Shown piece by piece: positions 44,442-56,735 of a stretch of DNA of 64,000 bases. The DNA comes from Micromussa lordhowensis (lineage: Eukaryota; Cnidaria; Anthozoa; Scleractinia; Lobophylliidae). A program made the position numbers and the translations under genes. The notes beneath the pieces were generated by a model. The model ran no database searches. It was not told the origin of the DNA and was given only the letters and a program-made list of their open reading frames with translations. The stretch lies in assembly GCA_964020085.1 (NCBI GenBank), contig OZ026606.1, positions 20,395,501-20,459,500 of the forward strand. The letters are read 5' to 3'. How positions within the stretch are numbered: the first letter of the stretch is position 1; every line of letters begins with the position of its first letter.

Positions 44442-47400
44442 TCACATGGTGCACACAGCGCATGTCAGCTCTCTTCCGCCTATATATGGGTTGCACGGGA
44501 GTGAGCCACATGCTCCTTGCACGGGGTAGAGTAAGGCACCATTCTTGTTGGCCTGACTACCGGGCACATACTCTGCATCCTCGTCAACACAGATGAACTC
44601 ATATCCCTTCTTGTGGTTGTAGTATCCAGTCATCAGGTACCCATGATACTCCTCGGTCCAGCCAGATGGACAATCATTCCGTGCGGGCATCATTAGCATT
44701 GAGCCACGTGACTTGACGAAGCAAACGGCACACGGTGCCTCATGGTCATTAAGGTTTTTGTTAAATGGGTTAAAACTGCTGACTTTATACTCAGTGCCGT
44801 ACATGTATCCCGAGTTCTGCCATCCATCTTTGTATTTGCCGTACTTTGGATTGTGTGGAAGGCAAAGGTAATTTGCTCCTCCACCTGTGTGGTCGTAGTA
44901 CTCACCACCAATTAAACCTAATACACATAAAACAGTTGATTGTTATTCTTAAGCCGCAAAACTAAATTATCTTGATCGGCCACTTATATATCTACAACAT
45001 AAACAAACAATAGCCTCCATTTGGCGCGAAAATATGCAATTTTCCCCGGACATTAGGGAGTTTACGAAACCAGGACGTTACGCCGAGGACAACGTCAATT
45101 TAAAAAAATGATTTTATATTTTACTTCGAATCTCGCGGTACTCTGAAGTAATTTTCCTTTGTTTTTCTCAGTGTCCAAACTATAACGAAACTGAATCTGG
45201 AACCAGGCCGGAGAAACATTTGAAATAAAAGCAACAAAATTAGCCCTCATGGTTCACGTTCTACGGACAACGCAGAATTTGGTCATTTTACGTTGTTGGT
45301 TTGCAGTGGACAGCAAAGAAATGTACCAAGAATTATAACGCACGTGCTCAGCCATTGTTCTGCTCATTAAACTTTTGTTTAGCGACGTTCGCGTTGCCGT
45401 TGCTGTCGTGGTTTTCGTAAACTCCCTAAATCGGTTCTGAGAAGCGAACATCTTTGCTCTCGGAAAACTGTGAGCTTCAAGGAACAGATAATGTCCAAGA
45501 ACAATTATCCGAGCATATTTTTAAATTCAAATGGGAGCTATTGTGTTTTAAACACTACTATCTATTGTGTTTCAAACACAATAACAAGTTATTATCCTTC
45601 AGATAATTTTCGAAATTCAAGCAGTTTTGAAAAGTGGAGAAAATCACTTGAATATTTCCCAGTTTTTGCTGGGGCATATTTAGTCACGTGACGCGTTTAG
45701 ACCAATCGTGTGCGAGCGGACACATTTGAATTACTGGAAGAAACTGACAGTTGTGCCGAGCCCTCCTCATAAAAGCTAAGTAAATATAGTTAACAATACA
45801 TATCCGACCAACTTCATCTTTAAATTCATACGCATACTCATAACTACCTCACTTTGTCCATTTTGATGAGAATGTTAGAGCAATTTTCATTGAACTACCA
45901 CTGATAATTGTTTTCTTGTAAGTTGAGAACATCAACGCTCGTTTACAATAGACAACCATTTCTGGACGTGCTATCGGTTTGAAAGCTGAGGAAATCCTCC
46001 CTTAAGAGATTCATTTCATTTTCATTTCGAATTATTTTCGTTACACTTGAGACGAACAAACTCACCTTTTTGATTCACCCACTAAAGAAAACCCTGCAAA
46101 TCTCCACATTTGCCTGCACCTACCTTTGTAAACAATTTCAGCGCCACTGGGACATGTGGTCCTTCCCCAGCGAACATACTTCACTCCAGACATCCCATCT
46201 TGCCCTTTATCGCCCTTACTTCCCTGATCTCCTTTAGGACCTATAGCAAAACGTAAAACTGTTGGCTTTTGTCGACAGTGTGTACTATGAAAGTCTTTAG
46301 TGACCGTGCTTGTGTTTTGTTTTCATCGTTTGCTTCCTTGCTCGCTCTGCATTTGACTAAAAATAAAGTCAGTATTCCTTCAGTGTCAAACACAATGACC
46401 AGATTTTTTTTTTTTTTTGTCGATTAGACACGATTTGGTGGTTCGTAACTGCATTTCCTGCTACTGTTTCATTGCGCTATTCTTTATTCAGCTTTATAAA
46501 AACAAAACGAAGACAAAAGCCCATAACTAACAGTCCTGTTTCAATCGGAAATCTTCCATCAAGAGTGAATGTTTGAAGCTGTTATGATATCATATCTGCC
46601 GTTTTGTGACATTGGTACCACTGTACTCATTGTACATCGATTCACTGTCTAAATTAATTGACTTAATTAAACGGGCGCCGTTTGTAGAGCTCAGCATCTT
46701 GGGCAGCATGCTCTAACTAATCGCGATCTTGTCAAAACAAAAACCACGAAAGCTGATAATCTGATAAAGCAGTGAATGGGACTATTTCCCATCATGGTGA
46801 TATTTACTTCATCATATTTCCCAATACTAGTAACTACTTGTTGTGACCATCACTATATTCTTAGCACCTTTTGGACCAATTTGTCCAGGCGTTCCAGGCT
46901 GTCCCGGAGGTCCCATCATGCCCTGCGCGTTATTTTTACCGTCACGCCCTGAATTTTGTACAAAAAGAAAAAGAAACACAAAGTGAACTGAAACAACATG
47001 TATCTCAAACTAACTTATTAATCTTAAAACACGTCTGTTACTTTTAGGTTCAGAACTTTATCAACTCAATATGCTGGCATTCCACTACGATTATATTATA
47101 TGCGTTGCTCGTTTTTTAGCTCGGATAATGACGTAGTCATTATTCGAGATGCAGTGGGAGGCGCGGTGGCCTCATGGTTAGTGCGCTCGACTTCGGAGCG
47201 AGCGGTCCGGGTTCGAGCCCTGGCCGGGGACAGTGTGTTGAGTTCTTGGGCAAGACACTTTACTCTCACAGTGCCTCTCTCCACCCAGGTGTACAAATGG
47301 GTACCTACTATTTGTTAGGGAAACCTAATAAAATTGCGGGGAAGTGACCTGCGATGGACTAGCATCCTGTCCAGGGGAAGTAGAAATACTTCTAGCCACT

Positions 47401-50400
47401 TAATGCTACAGAAACCGGGATAAGCTCCGGCAGCTATGAGCCAGCCTTGGCTCCAAGGCTTCACTTAATTATTCGAGATGTAGGTATGGGTGGAACCGGG
47501 CACTCCTTCCTTCGTTACGTCAGTCTGTCCATCGATTTCTGTTGACTTTTCCTATATCGCTGACTACGACTACGTTCGGACATATAAATGGACTCGCGTT
47601 ATTTAATTAATTTTGTGTTTAGTCACATTTACTATGTAAAGATCGATATGATGGCACACCGTATTTTTCCAAATGGCTTCCACGCTGAACGTTAATTGAC
47701 ATTAAGCGTCAAAAGTGAAGAGCTTTTCACAAAACCAGCTTGAAATGTTCATGATGTGAGAAGAAAGTATTCAAAGTGGAAGAGCTGTTCACGCCCATTG
47801 TGACTGCGCGATCATGCGCTCGTAATTCATGTCGCGACCTCAAGCCAAGTCATTTATCAGGCGCGCGCGTTAAAACTGAAATATGAGCAATTATTACATA
47901 CCTAGACTTTCACCCAACAAAACTAGCACTGTGTTTGGTTGATTCCTAGTCACGTGCGCCTGATCAAATTGAAATATATCCCGAGCGGGATACAATTGCA
48001 CAGTTGTTGCCCGCGCGCCGTCTTTGTTTGTTTGTTTTTGCTATATGATTGTTTAAAGGAGAGTCTAAATATATAACTAGGGTATCTAAAAGATACCCTA
48101 TTTTTTATTTTTTGATTCTCTGTCCGACCTCGTAGCTCAGTCGGCAGAGTAACGGTAGATCCAATCCGGAGGTCGTGGGTTCGATTCTCACCGAGGTCAA
48201 AAGATTTTTTCTTTACCTCGTGTGGTTCCCTGATTCCCTTTACTAGGGCTAACGCCCAGTGGGTTATTCACGGGTTTATTTAGCACTTAAATTTACACTT
48301 CAGAGTTAATTCTCTGTGTCACCATTTGTGTTCTTAGTGCTACGCGGCACAACATTCATATGTATCTAAAAGATAGTAATGCTGCGGCACATTCTGTTGA
48401 TAGTGACATATTTTACGCAGTGATTTATCTATCTGCGCGTTCCAAGACTTGCAGTAACATTTTTTCTCAAAGTAGTGTCAAATTGTGCTGTGTAACTTAA
48501 AATCTGTCCTTGTATGCATCAACTTCATGCATGATGACGCATCGATGCATAAAAGCATAAAAGTTATATAGTTCACTGAGAATGTACACACACAAATACA
48601 TTTTTAATCTCAAATTTGCCTAAAGACTTTCGGTATGTTTTACAACAATGCAATTTAATATTTAACTTCTTAGAACAATAGCAATTAATTTTTAACATCT
48701 CCTGTTAACCGTAATGGAAAAAAAATAACCGTTAGCCGTAAAAAAGGCAAAATATTAACCGTTAACCGTAAAAGCCACTACCCCATTGAGACCCTCATCG
48801 ATGGCGAGGTGTGACAAAAAAGCACATAGTGATCTGAACTAAAACTAAAACGATACACATCAACCTCCCCTTTACCAGATCGCGAAAATCGATACATCTG
48901 GAAATTGTAGGAGCAGAAATCTAACTTTTAAATTCTGTACTGGTACGCATTAAATGTGTCTAGAATGTTGACAGATTGTGCCGAGGACGCGTCCATCGCG
49001 ATGTGTGAAAATGCTAATAACGCTTCAGCTTCAATTCATGTTTGGCAGCATATATGAAATTAGCGTGTTGTACGGTTTTCGTTTTTTTTTTCGGTAACGA
49101 CGATTTCTCTTCATTCACGAGTTCGACCAAGGAGGCGAGACTGCTAAGAAATGAAGAAGTTAAAATTAAGTTGTCACAATTAATCATTCAGATTTACAAA
49201 CTTTCCCTTACTGCATTAAGGACAAAAGCGAGAGTTCTGAAAGTCAAGTACGATCTCCTTCACATCGTTTCACAGGCAAATCAGAGCAAAACAAACCACT
49301 AATCTTGCTCATTTAAATCTACGCAAATTAAGACGACGGCTCGACCGTGTGACATCCTCGTGTTGTTCGTGGCGCAATGCACTCTGGTAAAAAATTGACG
49401 CACTGCACTCTGGTTAAATGCAATGCATTCTGGTAAAAAGTGATGAATTCGAGAATACGTATCCCCTTCTATATATTCTTCTTAAATCCTATTTATGTTG
49501 CTGCTACCTCGCTACGCTCGCTTCGCAGCAACAAAGCACTTAATGTATGAGGGTCTATTATGGTCTGGCGGTTTGGCGGTTTAAGCTAATTTTGAGTGCC
49601 GGTTTGCGGTTTCATTCACATTTATCTGGCGGTTTACGGTTAAGAAATTATACTGCGGTTGCGGGAAATCATAAATTTAGCTCGCGGTTTTCGGTTTTTG
49701 TGGCGGTTAGTCAAACAGAGTTAAAAGTCTCAGAAGACTGAGCGGTAAATTTATCTTGCTCTTTAACACTCAAAGGATTGCCTTTTAGGGCTTGACCAAG
49801 TCAATCAGGGCTTCCCTCTGTGTCCCCGGCCATGTGGGGAGGGGTGGGGAGGTAATTTGATATAAGGCCAGGCTTCAAAGCTGCGAAAGGGTCAAGAAAG
49901 CACGTGGAAAGATGGCGGTGCCGGTTTTTAGAAGAAAATGAAAGCGGTTTGCGGTTTCGAAGGAACAAAATATGGCGGTTTAGGGAATGTACGACCCCCT
50001 ATAATAGACCCTCATGTTTAGACCCTGTAATAGCCCCTGATGTTTCCCTCGACTTTGTCTCGGGAAATATCAGGCAGGACTCTTGGGAAAACAAAACGAA
50101 CTGTTTCCCTCAGGACCCAGTGTACAGTATAGGGCTTGATGCCTGTTGCGTTGACTTCAGCTGCAGTTTCCTCTAATTAAATGGTCGTTGACCCCCGATG
50201 TTCTCACTTAATTAACTTTTCCTTTACTGATTTCCTCCATTTGAACAAAGAACAGGATAAATTTGCACGTAAGATTAGATACAAATATCGGAGGTTTCTT
50301 CGAATGTGGACGGGCAAGATTACTATATGATTCTTTCCCGAGGCCTATTCTAAATCAAGGAACCACGTCAGCTCCAAAAGTTTACTTAATAGACTTAGTT

Positions 50401-53400
50401 GTTTTGAATTGAGTTCGTTTACCTGCAGTCTAAATTTCACTAATACAGCACTTTGCTTACTGCTGATAGTGTAAGCTGAGATGGTATTGAAATAAGAGGA
50501 AGCTTGAAATACGCAGGGTGATTTTTTCCACCTTTTTGGAAAACGTTGAGTCTTTACTCTACTACGGCAAGTGTTCAATAAATCTGCAGCTGGGAACATT
50601 TTGAGCGCAAACCATCCATACATACCCAAAAGGTAGCCAACCAACCAGGAGTCACTTGACCTGGGTTTCAACAAGGCCTCAATTCTGTCCATAGAAATAA
50701 AAAAGAACACAAATCGATATCAGAGAGAATTGATTGTAAATAAAAAACCACAGCAACTACAGCAACCACAGAAACTATACAAACTACAGCAACTCCAGAA
50801 GTAAACTTTCGAAACTGCAGACACTTGTCTACAAAAACTACAGACACAACAGAAACTGCAGACACTTGTCTCCAGAAACTACAGACACTTGTCTACAGCC
50901 ATGATACTAGAGACACAACAGAAACCACAGACTCTACAGAAACTACAGACACTTGCCTACATGATACTACAAACACTACAGAAACTACAGAAACTACAGA
51001 CACTACAGAAACAACAGAAACTACAGACACTACAGACACTTTTACAGACACTACAGAAACTACAGAAACAACAGAAACAACAGAAACTACAGACACTACA
51101 GACACTTGTACAGACACTTGTCTCCAGAAACTACAGACACTTGTCTACAGCCATGATACTACACTACACAACAGAAACCACAGACACTACAACTACAGCA
51201 ACTACAGACACTACAGAAACTACAGAAGGAAACTTTCGAAACTGCAGACACTTGTCTACAAAAACTACAGACACAACAGAAACTGCAGACACTTGTCTCC
51301 AGAAACTACAGACACTTGTCTACAGCCATGATACTAGAGACACAACAGAAACCACAGACTCTACAGAAACTACAGACACTTGCCTACATGATACTACAAA
51401 CACTACAGAAACTACAGAAACTACAGACACTACAGAAACAACAGAAACTACAGACACTACAGACACTTTTACAGACACTACAGAAACTACAGAAACAACA
51501 GAAACAACAGAAACTACAGACACTACAGACACTTGTACAGACACTTGTCTCCAGAAACTACAGACACTTGTCTACAGCCATGATACTACACTACACAACA
51601 AAAACCACAGACACTACAACTACAGCAACTACAGACACTACAGAAACTACAGAAGGAAACTTTCGAAACTGCAGACACTTGTCTACAAAAACTACAGACA
51701 CAACAGAAACTGCAGACACTTGTCTCCAGAAACTACAGACACTTGTCTACAGCCATGATACTACAGACACAACAGAAACCACAGACACTACAGAAACTAC
51801 AGACACTATAAAAACTACAGAAACTACAGACACTACAGACACTTGTACAGACACTTGTCTCCAGAAACTACAGACACTTGTCTACAGCCATGATACTACA
51901 GACACTACAGAAACTAAAGACACTGCAGACACTACAGACACTACAGACATCACTGACACTACAGAAACTACAGACACTTGTCTACAGATATTACAGACAC
52001 TACAGACACAACAGAAACTACAGACACTGCAGAAAGCACAAACACTACATACAGAACAGAAACTACAGACACTACAGAAACTACAGACACTACGGAAACT
52101 GCAGAAACTACAGACAGTACAGAAACTACAGACAGTACAGAAACTACAGACAGTACAGACACTACAAACACTATAGACACTACAGACACTACAGAAACTG
52201 CAGAAACTACAGACACTACAGAAACTACAGACACTACAGACACTACAGAAACTACAGAAACTACAGAAAATACAGAAACTACAGACACTACAGGCACTAC
52301 AGAAACTACAGAAACTACAGAAAATACAGACACTACAGGCACTACAGAAACTACAGACACTACAGACACTACAGACACTACAGACACTACAGAAACTACA
52401 GACACTACAGAAACTGCAGAAACTACAGACACTACAAACACTACAAACACTATAGACACTAGAGACACTAGAGACACTACAGAAACTACAGAAACTACAG
52501 ACACTACAGACACTGCCGACACTACAGACACTACAGAAACAACAGAAACTACAGACACTACAGACACTACAGAAACAACAGAAACTACGTACAGACACTA
52601 CAGACACTACAGAAACTACAGAAAATACAGAAACTACAGACACTACAGAAACTACAGAAAATACGGAAACTACAGACACTACAGAAACTACTGAAACTAC
52701 AGACATTACAGAAACTACAGATACTCAAGAAACTACAGAAACTACAGACACTTGTCTACAGATACTACAGACACTACAGACACAACAGAAACTACAGAAA
52801 CTACAGACACTGCAGAAAGCACAAACACTACATACAGAACAGAAACTACAGACACTACAGAAACTACAGACAGTACAGAAACTACAGACAGTATACAGAA
52901 ACTACAGACACTACAGAAACTACAGAAATTACAGAAACTACAGACACTTGTCTACAGATACTACAGACACTACAGAAACTGCAGAAACTACAGACACTGC
53001 AGAAACTACAGAAACGAAAGAATCTACAACACATGAATACAGAAATTACAGCAACGAGCTAACGTGGCAGACGGGATCGAGCTGCAGAAACGATAGACAC
53101 TACAGAAACTACCGTAAAGTACCAAAATTTCAGAAACTACCGGAAACTACAGACACTATACTGATTAACTACAGAAACTACATATACGCGAACTACATAA
53201 AGTACAAAAATTACAGACGGAAACTAGAGACTAAAGAAATTAGTGACACTACACTGATAAACTACAGAAATTACAGAGACTTCAGAAATTTCCAACACTA
53301 CAGAAGCTACAGACAACATCACTGAAAAGGGAAAATCAGAAAGCCTACGGAATTAACGAGTTATTGCAGTTTGTATTCAGGATCTAATAATCGTTAGTAA

Positions 53401-54025
53401 ATTTTTCAAACCTTTTCTCCAATTCTTGTAATCGTTGCATTGTCAAGTTTGCGCTTTTCAGACTCTTGTTGTGCCTGTGAGAAAAACAGAGTGAACTCTT
53501 AGAAATTGTCGGTTAACTTTTTCCAAGATAAGAATTTGAGTGAAAGTTTGATTTCTTACTATTATGATTTGTGTAAGAAATTTAAAATTGATTCATAGTT
53601 CAGTTACGGTGTAATTTAGTTATTGAGCTACTAGAGATACTTAGTGTGGTACAATCTCATTGACTCCTATAAGATAATGTTAAGTTAGACTGGGGCAAGC
53701 TGGGCGTCAAGCAAAACCAGATTTTGTGATGAGTGTTTTTACATTGGCATTCAGGTCGCTAGCAAGTTTGCTACGGAATAAAACTGTACGAAAAATTACG
53801 AAGCATCACTCACTCTTCCTCCAAGTCTTTCAGTCGTTTTAGAATGTTTTGCATGTTGGGTGTCGCGTTTTTGCTCGCAGATCTTTGGTCTAATCGCAGA
53901 TGATGCTTTTCAGCGACTTCATTTACCCGATGCAAATCTTCCAGGGCAAAGGCGCCTTGAAAAACTAAGCCCAACGCGAACACAGCTACGAAACGAATAC
54001 CGTGGCGAGGTGCGGAAGATTTCAT
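44442..54025 (-). CDS. Copy D: secreted short-chain collagen C4-like protein (complete model, about 330 aa)
   Basis: Exons: 54025-53814 (diverged signal peptide starting MKSSAPRHGIRFVAV, then LRLDQRSASKNAT), 53474-53412 (coiled coil), 47945-47902 (candidate 44-nt exon, acceptor CTAG, donor GTATGT), 46948-46868 and 46240-46124 (collagen triplets), and 44917-44442 (C-terminal domain). The total is 993 nt, 331 codons with stop. Exon 1 is much more diverged than in A-C, with one extra codon and Asp-Gln-Arg in place of the Lys-Arg site, while the last exon remains close to the others. This fits the copy at the array edge escaping gene conversion at its 5' end. As in the other copies, the C-terminal domain has nine cysteines plus one in the preceding exon. 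Confidence 0.8.
45051..45429. mobile_element. 0.38-kb TIR element unique to copy D, inserted in the older MITE
   Basis: The ends TAGGGAGTTTACGAAA / TTTCGTAAACTCCCTA are inverted. Copies A, B and C are uninterrupted here (GGACATTATCGGTTCTGAG at about 7770, 15789 and 27207). The insertion splits the ancient palindromic MITE of the last intron. The exact target duplication is ambiguous because the flank is also AT-rich. Confidence 0.75.
47152..47467 (+). mobile_element. Full-length tRNA-derived SINE with 13-bp target-site duplications
   Basis: ATTATTCGAGATG at 47139-47151 and 47468-47480 flanks a 316-bp element. The head is tRNA-like (A-box region GTGGCCTCATGGTTAG, B-box GGTTCGAGCCC, and a CGCTC/GAGCG stem between them). 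The central part contains CTTGGGCAAGACACTT and CCACCCAGGTGTACAAATGG, and the tail contains CGGGATAAGCTCCGG. This resembles the deeply conserved metazoan SINE central domain sometimes called Nin-DC; that name is from memory. Copy C has the empty site ATTATCCGAGATGTAGGTATG at about 32345. Confidence 0.88.
48126..48198 (+). mobile_element. tRNA-derived SINE head (copy D)
   Basis: Duplicate of 33776-33848. The T-arm is better paired here (GTGGG / CTCAC), but the anticodon arm is still degenerate. Confidence 0.65.
48548..48795. mobile_element. 248-bp insertion with 8-bp CATCGATG duplication, unique to copy D
   Basis: CATCGATG at 48540-48547 and 48796-48803 flanks the insert. Copy C reads GCATCGATGGCGAGG without it (about 34170). 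The right end contains spaced TTAACCGT motifs and ends GAGACCCT. No inverted left end is evident. Confidence 0.72.
49549..50013. mobile_element. TIR MITE (GAGGGTCTATTAT ends), copy D
   Basis: Equivalent to 10156-10634. The host palindrome to its right is rearranged here, and the right target duplication has become ATGTTT. Confidence 0.68.
50747..53315. repeat. 9-bp minisatellite in the large intron of copy D
   Basis: Same unit family as in A-C. The left part is organised as a 427-bp higher-order repeat. The rest is ACTACAGAC / ACTACAGAA with CAGACAGTACAG and ACAACAGAA variants. It is framed by the same unique sequences as in the other copies. Confidence 0.95.
50803..51770. repeat. 427-bp higher-order repeat within the copy D minisatellite
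   Basis: The segment starting AAACTTTCGAAACTGCAG recurs at 50803, 51230 and 51657, exactly 427 bp apart. The first two are near-identical over the whole length and the third is partial. Since 427 is not a multiple of 9 or 3, the register of the unit shifts between copies. Confidence 0.9.
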
Positions 54026-54559
54026 AGCAGACTGGATACAGTTTGAATCTTTTACAGAAAAACCTTAACTTCCTCCGTACAACGAAAAAGAGGTAATGGG
54101 ATAATCTAGATCAAGACCTTTGTTTCCTCGACTCACACGAATTAAATGTGATTAGAACTGAGGTAAAGCAGGAACAATGTTCTAGATGAGTCATCGCCGC
54201 GCGCGAGAAATTTTTCGCGTTGACTGCCCTATTAGATTAACATAAAAGATACATTGTCAGATTATTATCAATATTATCAAGATAAATCTAAAGTACGTGA
54301 AGGCTTGTTTACATAATATTTTTCTCGGTAGAAAATAGACCCGGCCGGCGGAAGTAAAATACGAATGTCAGTTCTAAGGAGTAAAATACGAATGTCAGTT
54401 TTGTTCTAAGGTAAGACTGAACTGAGTAAGGAGTAAGTCAAGTCCGTAGCATAGAACCCCCTCAGTTTGAAAGCTAAAATAATTAGAACAAGAAATATAA
54501 TTATTATTCAGAAAATCGTTTATCTAGTCGTCTTATTATGGACTCGATTGACGTACAAA

Positions 54560-54880
54560 TTATCACAAAAGTCATGCAATTTGTCAAACAGAACGAACTG
54601 AAGAAATTGAAAACGGTGTTTTCACCCTCAGAGCTGAAAACGCATCAAATGTTTTCCATCCCCACTACGCTTGATTGTCGCGATGTCATCGTTTTCGAAA
54701 AGTTTCGTTTTCATGTTTTCCGTTCGCACCTAAACGCCAAGCCAGCGTTTTCAAATTCCTCCGTTTTGAAGAACGTTTTTGAAAAGCTCCGTTTTGGTGA
54801 TGGATTAGTGTGGACGGTAGGGCTAACCGTAGCGATGAAGCTGTGTTCTCCGGCGTAGTGTGGCCTATGAGTTAGTTAAG
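54560..54880. mobile_element. Dispersed GTTTTCGAA-type repeat
   Basis: Repeated GTTTTC / GAAAAC motifs in both orientations (GTTTTCGAAAAGTTTCG, GAAAACGCATC, GTTTTTGAAAAGCTCCG). They resemble the segments at about 4740-4830, 23520-23610 and 41350-41440. It probably belongs to a nonautonomous DNA transposon family. The 106-codon frame through it is incidental. Confidence 0.45.
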
Positions 54881-55267
54881 TTAACCGACTGTGAGCTACC
54901 CTTATTAAATTCCTCTGTTAGGAGGTAAACAAAATAAAGAGCGAGAGCGCGGAAAAACGTAGCGTGGTCATTTCCTACACGCCGTTTTTAGCAATTCTCG
55001 ATTTGATTAAACAAATTATTTAACAACAGAGTTCTTGCTCGTAATTTTACTGACCATTTAACCACCCTTATATACCATCACCATTACTTGTTTTATTTCC
55101 CCTGATCAGAATACGAAAATGTAAATACGTTTTGATCTCCAAAGGTCATTATATATTATGTCGTATATATTATTCTCGCATTTTGATGGGTTCTTAATAT
55201 TCTATGATCCACTGGCAGCCTGGCTTTTCGAACCTCATATACTATGTACTACAAGTCGTGAGCTAGT

Positions 55268-55355
55268 CTCCCTCGCAGCCGTTTTTAGTCTCGTCACGCA
55301 ACGCTCCTCTCCAGAGGAGCGTTGCGTGACGAGTCTAAAGACGGCTGCGAGGGAG
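55268..55355. repeat. Near-perfect foldback repeat (43-bp arms)
   Basis: CTCCCTCGCAGCCGTTTTTA... pairs with its complement ending GGCTGCGAGGGAG, with a CC spacer at the centre (AGAGGAGCGTTGCGTGACGA in the right arm). It is a short palindromic MITE-like unit. Confidence 0.85.
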
Positions 55356-55923
55356 AGTAGTCGTGAGCGGATGCTGCGTGACATTTCAATGTACACATAA
55401 AAACTCTAGAAAGGGCCAATGGACAAGAACCTGGTAGGATCTGATCAGCAAATGCAAAGGCTTAAGAAACTGAACCGTTATAAAGGCTGTACGTTTCGAT
55501 TTATTTCGTCAGGCACGACCTGACTTCTTCAGGGAATGTTTACAACTGAGAAAAGATGTTACTATTTAAACAACCGAGACAAAAGCCTATAGTATTACAA
55601 GTTCTATGTCGTTAGGTGAATGATTATTGGAAAGAAGATGGTCTGAAACTGTAGTGGGTCTGAAGGAAGGGTTGGGTCTGTTTACTGGTCGCCGGTGTTC
55701 ATTAAAGCGGTCTTCAGTTAATAAGTCGTCTTCTCGTTTCACCTTTGTACTGTTTGTTGCAACGTAGACAATGTATTATGTAAATACGATTTTTAGAGTT
55801 GCAGCCGAAACGATCATGAATGGTTCTCATGAAGAGTAGATATGAATAGCACTCGGTTCAGGGTTAGGGTGAACCTATACACTCTGAGCGATGAGAAGAA
55901 GTGCGGTGGAATGACGATTTATG

Positions 55924-55943
55924 CCCCCCCCCGGGGGGGGGGG
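55924..55943. repeat. C9-G11 homopolymer palindrome
   Basis: Nine C followed directly by eleven G. It may form a hairpin or G-quadruplex, and it is also a typical place for an assembly or sequencing error. The sequence to the right (to about 56160) has repeated ATGGGGTCG(C/T)A motifs and looks like a dispersed repeat that begins at the G-run. Confidence 0.85.
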
Positions 55944-56659
55944 TACATCCTTATAAAAAGCTATTGTAGCGGGGATGTGCAGCTGGATGGTGTCGCATTT
56001 TCACGATTGGATTGACTATCATGGGGTCGTATTTTCAATAGAGTTACTAGAATGGGGTCGCACATTTTCTGATATTTGGGGTGAGATAGTTCTTCACATT
56101 AACGGTTAGCAAAAGTACCAGAAAGTTTGTACTGTAGGTGCAAAGTAAAGCTTTCTTTATTCAATATAAGGTGCATACATAAATAGAATGTTGGGATCGC
56201 GAAAATTACATATTTGCCCAGAAGTGACTAAGATGGAGTCTATAATTGGCCACAGAATAGACTATAATGGTGTAGGGGCTCTGAGAGGCCAGCGGCACAT
56301 ATCCAGCAAAAATGTTATCCACGTCCCTCCCCCGGGGATTTATGGCGATACACTGTTTCATATGGGAGGCAGAAGCGTAGCAGAAGATTGGTTTGTTTAC
56401 CAAAGGTGGGATGACCTTCATATGTGTAGCCCTCTATACTTCTTGGAGTTCGGTGGATCGTGTGCTGCGGGGCTAAAAGGTGTACTACAGCGGAGATGAG
56501 AATGAATAATGAAATTATGCAACGAAAAATTGCGTCGCCTGTGGATCCAGCTTGAAGGTCCGCTGCCTGACAGATTTTGTAGTTACAATCTTCTCCTCTT
56601 TGCATGATTTACCTCTCGACCCTTGTTCGAGTCCGCGATATTTCGAACTGCGGTTACAT

Positions 56660-56735
56660 GAATATCACGTGATTATTTTAGGAATCACATGACCTATTGA
56701 GTCTGCGCAATCTATTCAATGACGTCACGTGAGTT
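56660..56735 (+). promoter_or_regulatory. CREBZF proximal promoter: CRE plus E-box cluster
   Basis: Within 70 bases lie TCACGTGA (56665-56672), TCACATGA (56685-56692), a full palindromic CRE TGACGTCA (56720-56727) and an overlapping CACGTG (56726-56731). CREs bind CREB/ATF bZIP dimers and CACGTG binds bHLH-Zip factors. The cluster ends about 145 bases before the start codon. A 70-codon upstream frame begins at 56719 and overlaps the CREBZF start out of frame; whether it is transcribed depends on the unknown start site. Confidence 0.6.

Larger units (their letters stand above)
48078..49532. mobile_element. C/D-shared block, copy D
   Basis: Equivalent to 33727-34913, longer by a 248-bp secondary insertion at 48548-48795. 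It begins with the same TAGGGTATCTAAAAGATACCC palindrome. Confidence 0.6.
54026..56640. other. Intergenic region between the array and CREBZF
   Basis: It contains the diverged 5' flank of copy D and several dispersed repeats listed separately. A segment at about 55490-55545 (CGTCAGGCACGACCTGACTTCTTCAGG) resembles the end of a retroelement but is too short to assign. Open frames here, including 56188-56499, show no recognisable family. Confidence 0.5.

Noticed and set aside
56188..56499. 103-codon plus-strand frame upstream of CREBZF
   Set aside because: No recognisable domain; adjacent to dispersed repeat sequence; a frame of similar length exists on the other strand.
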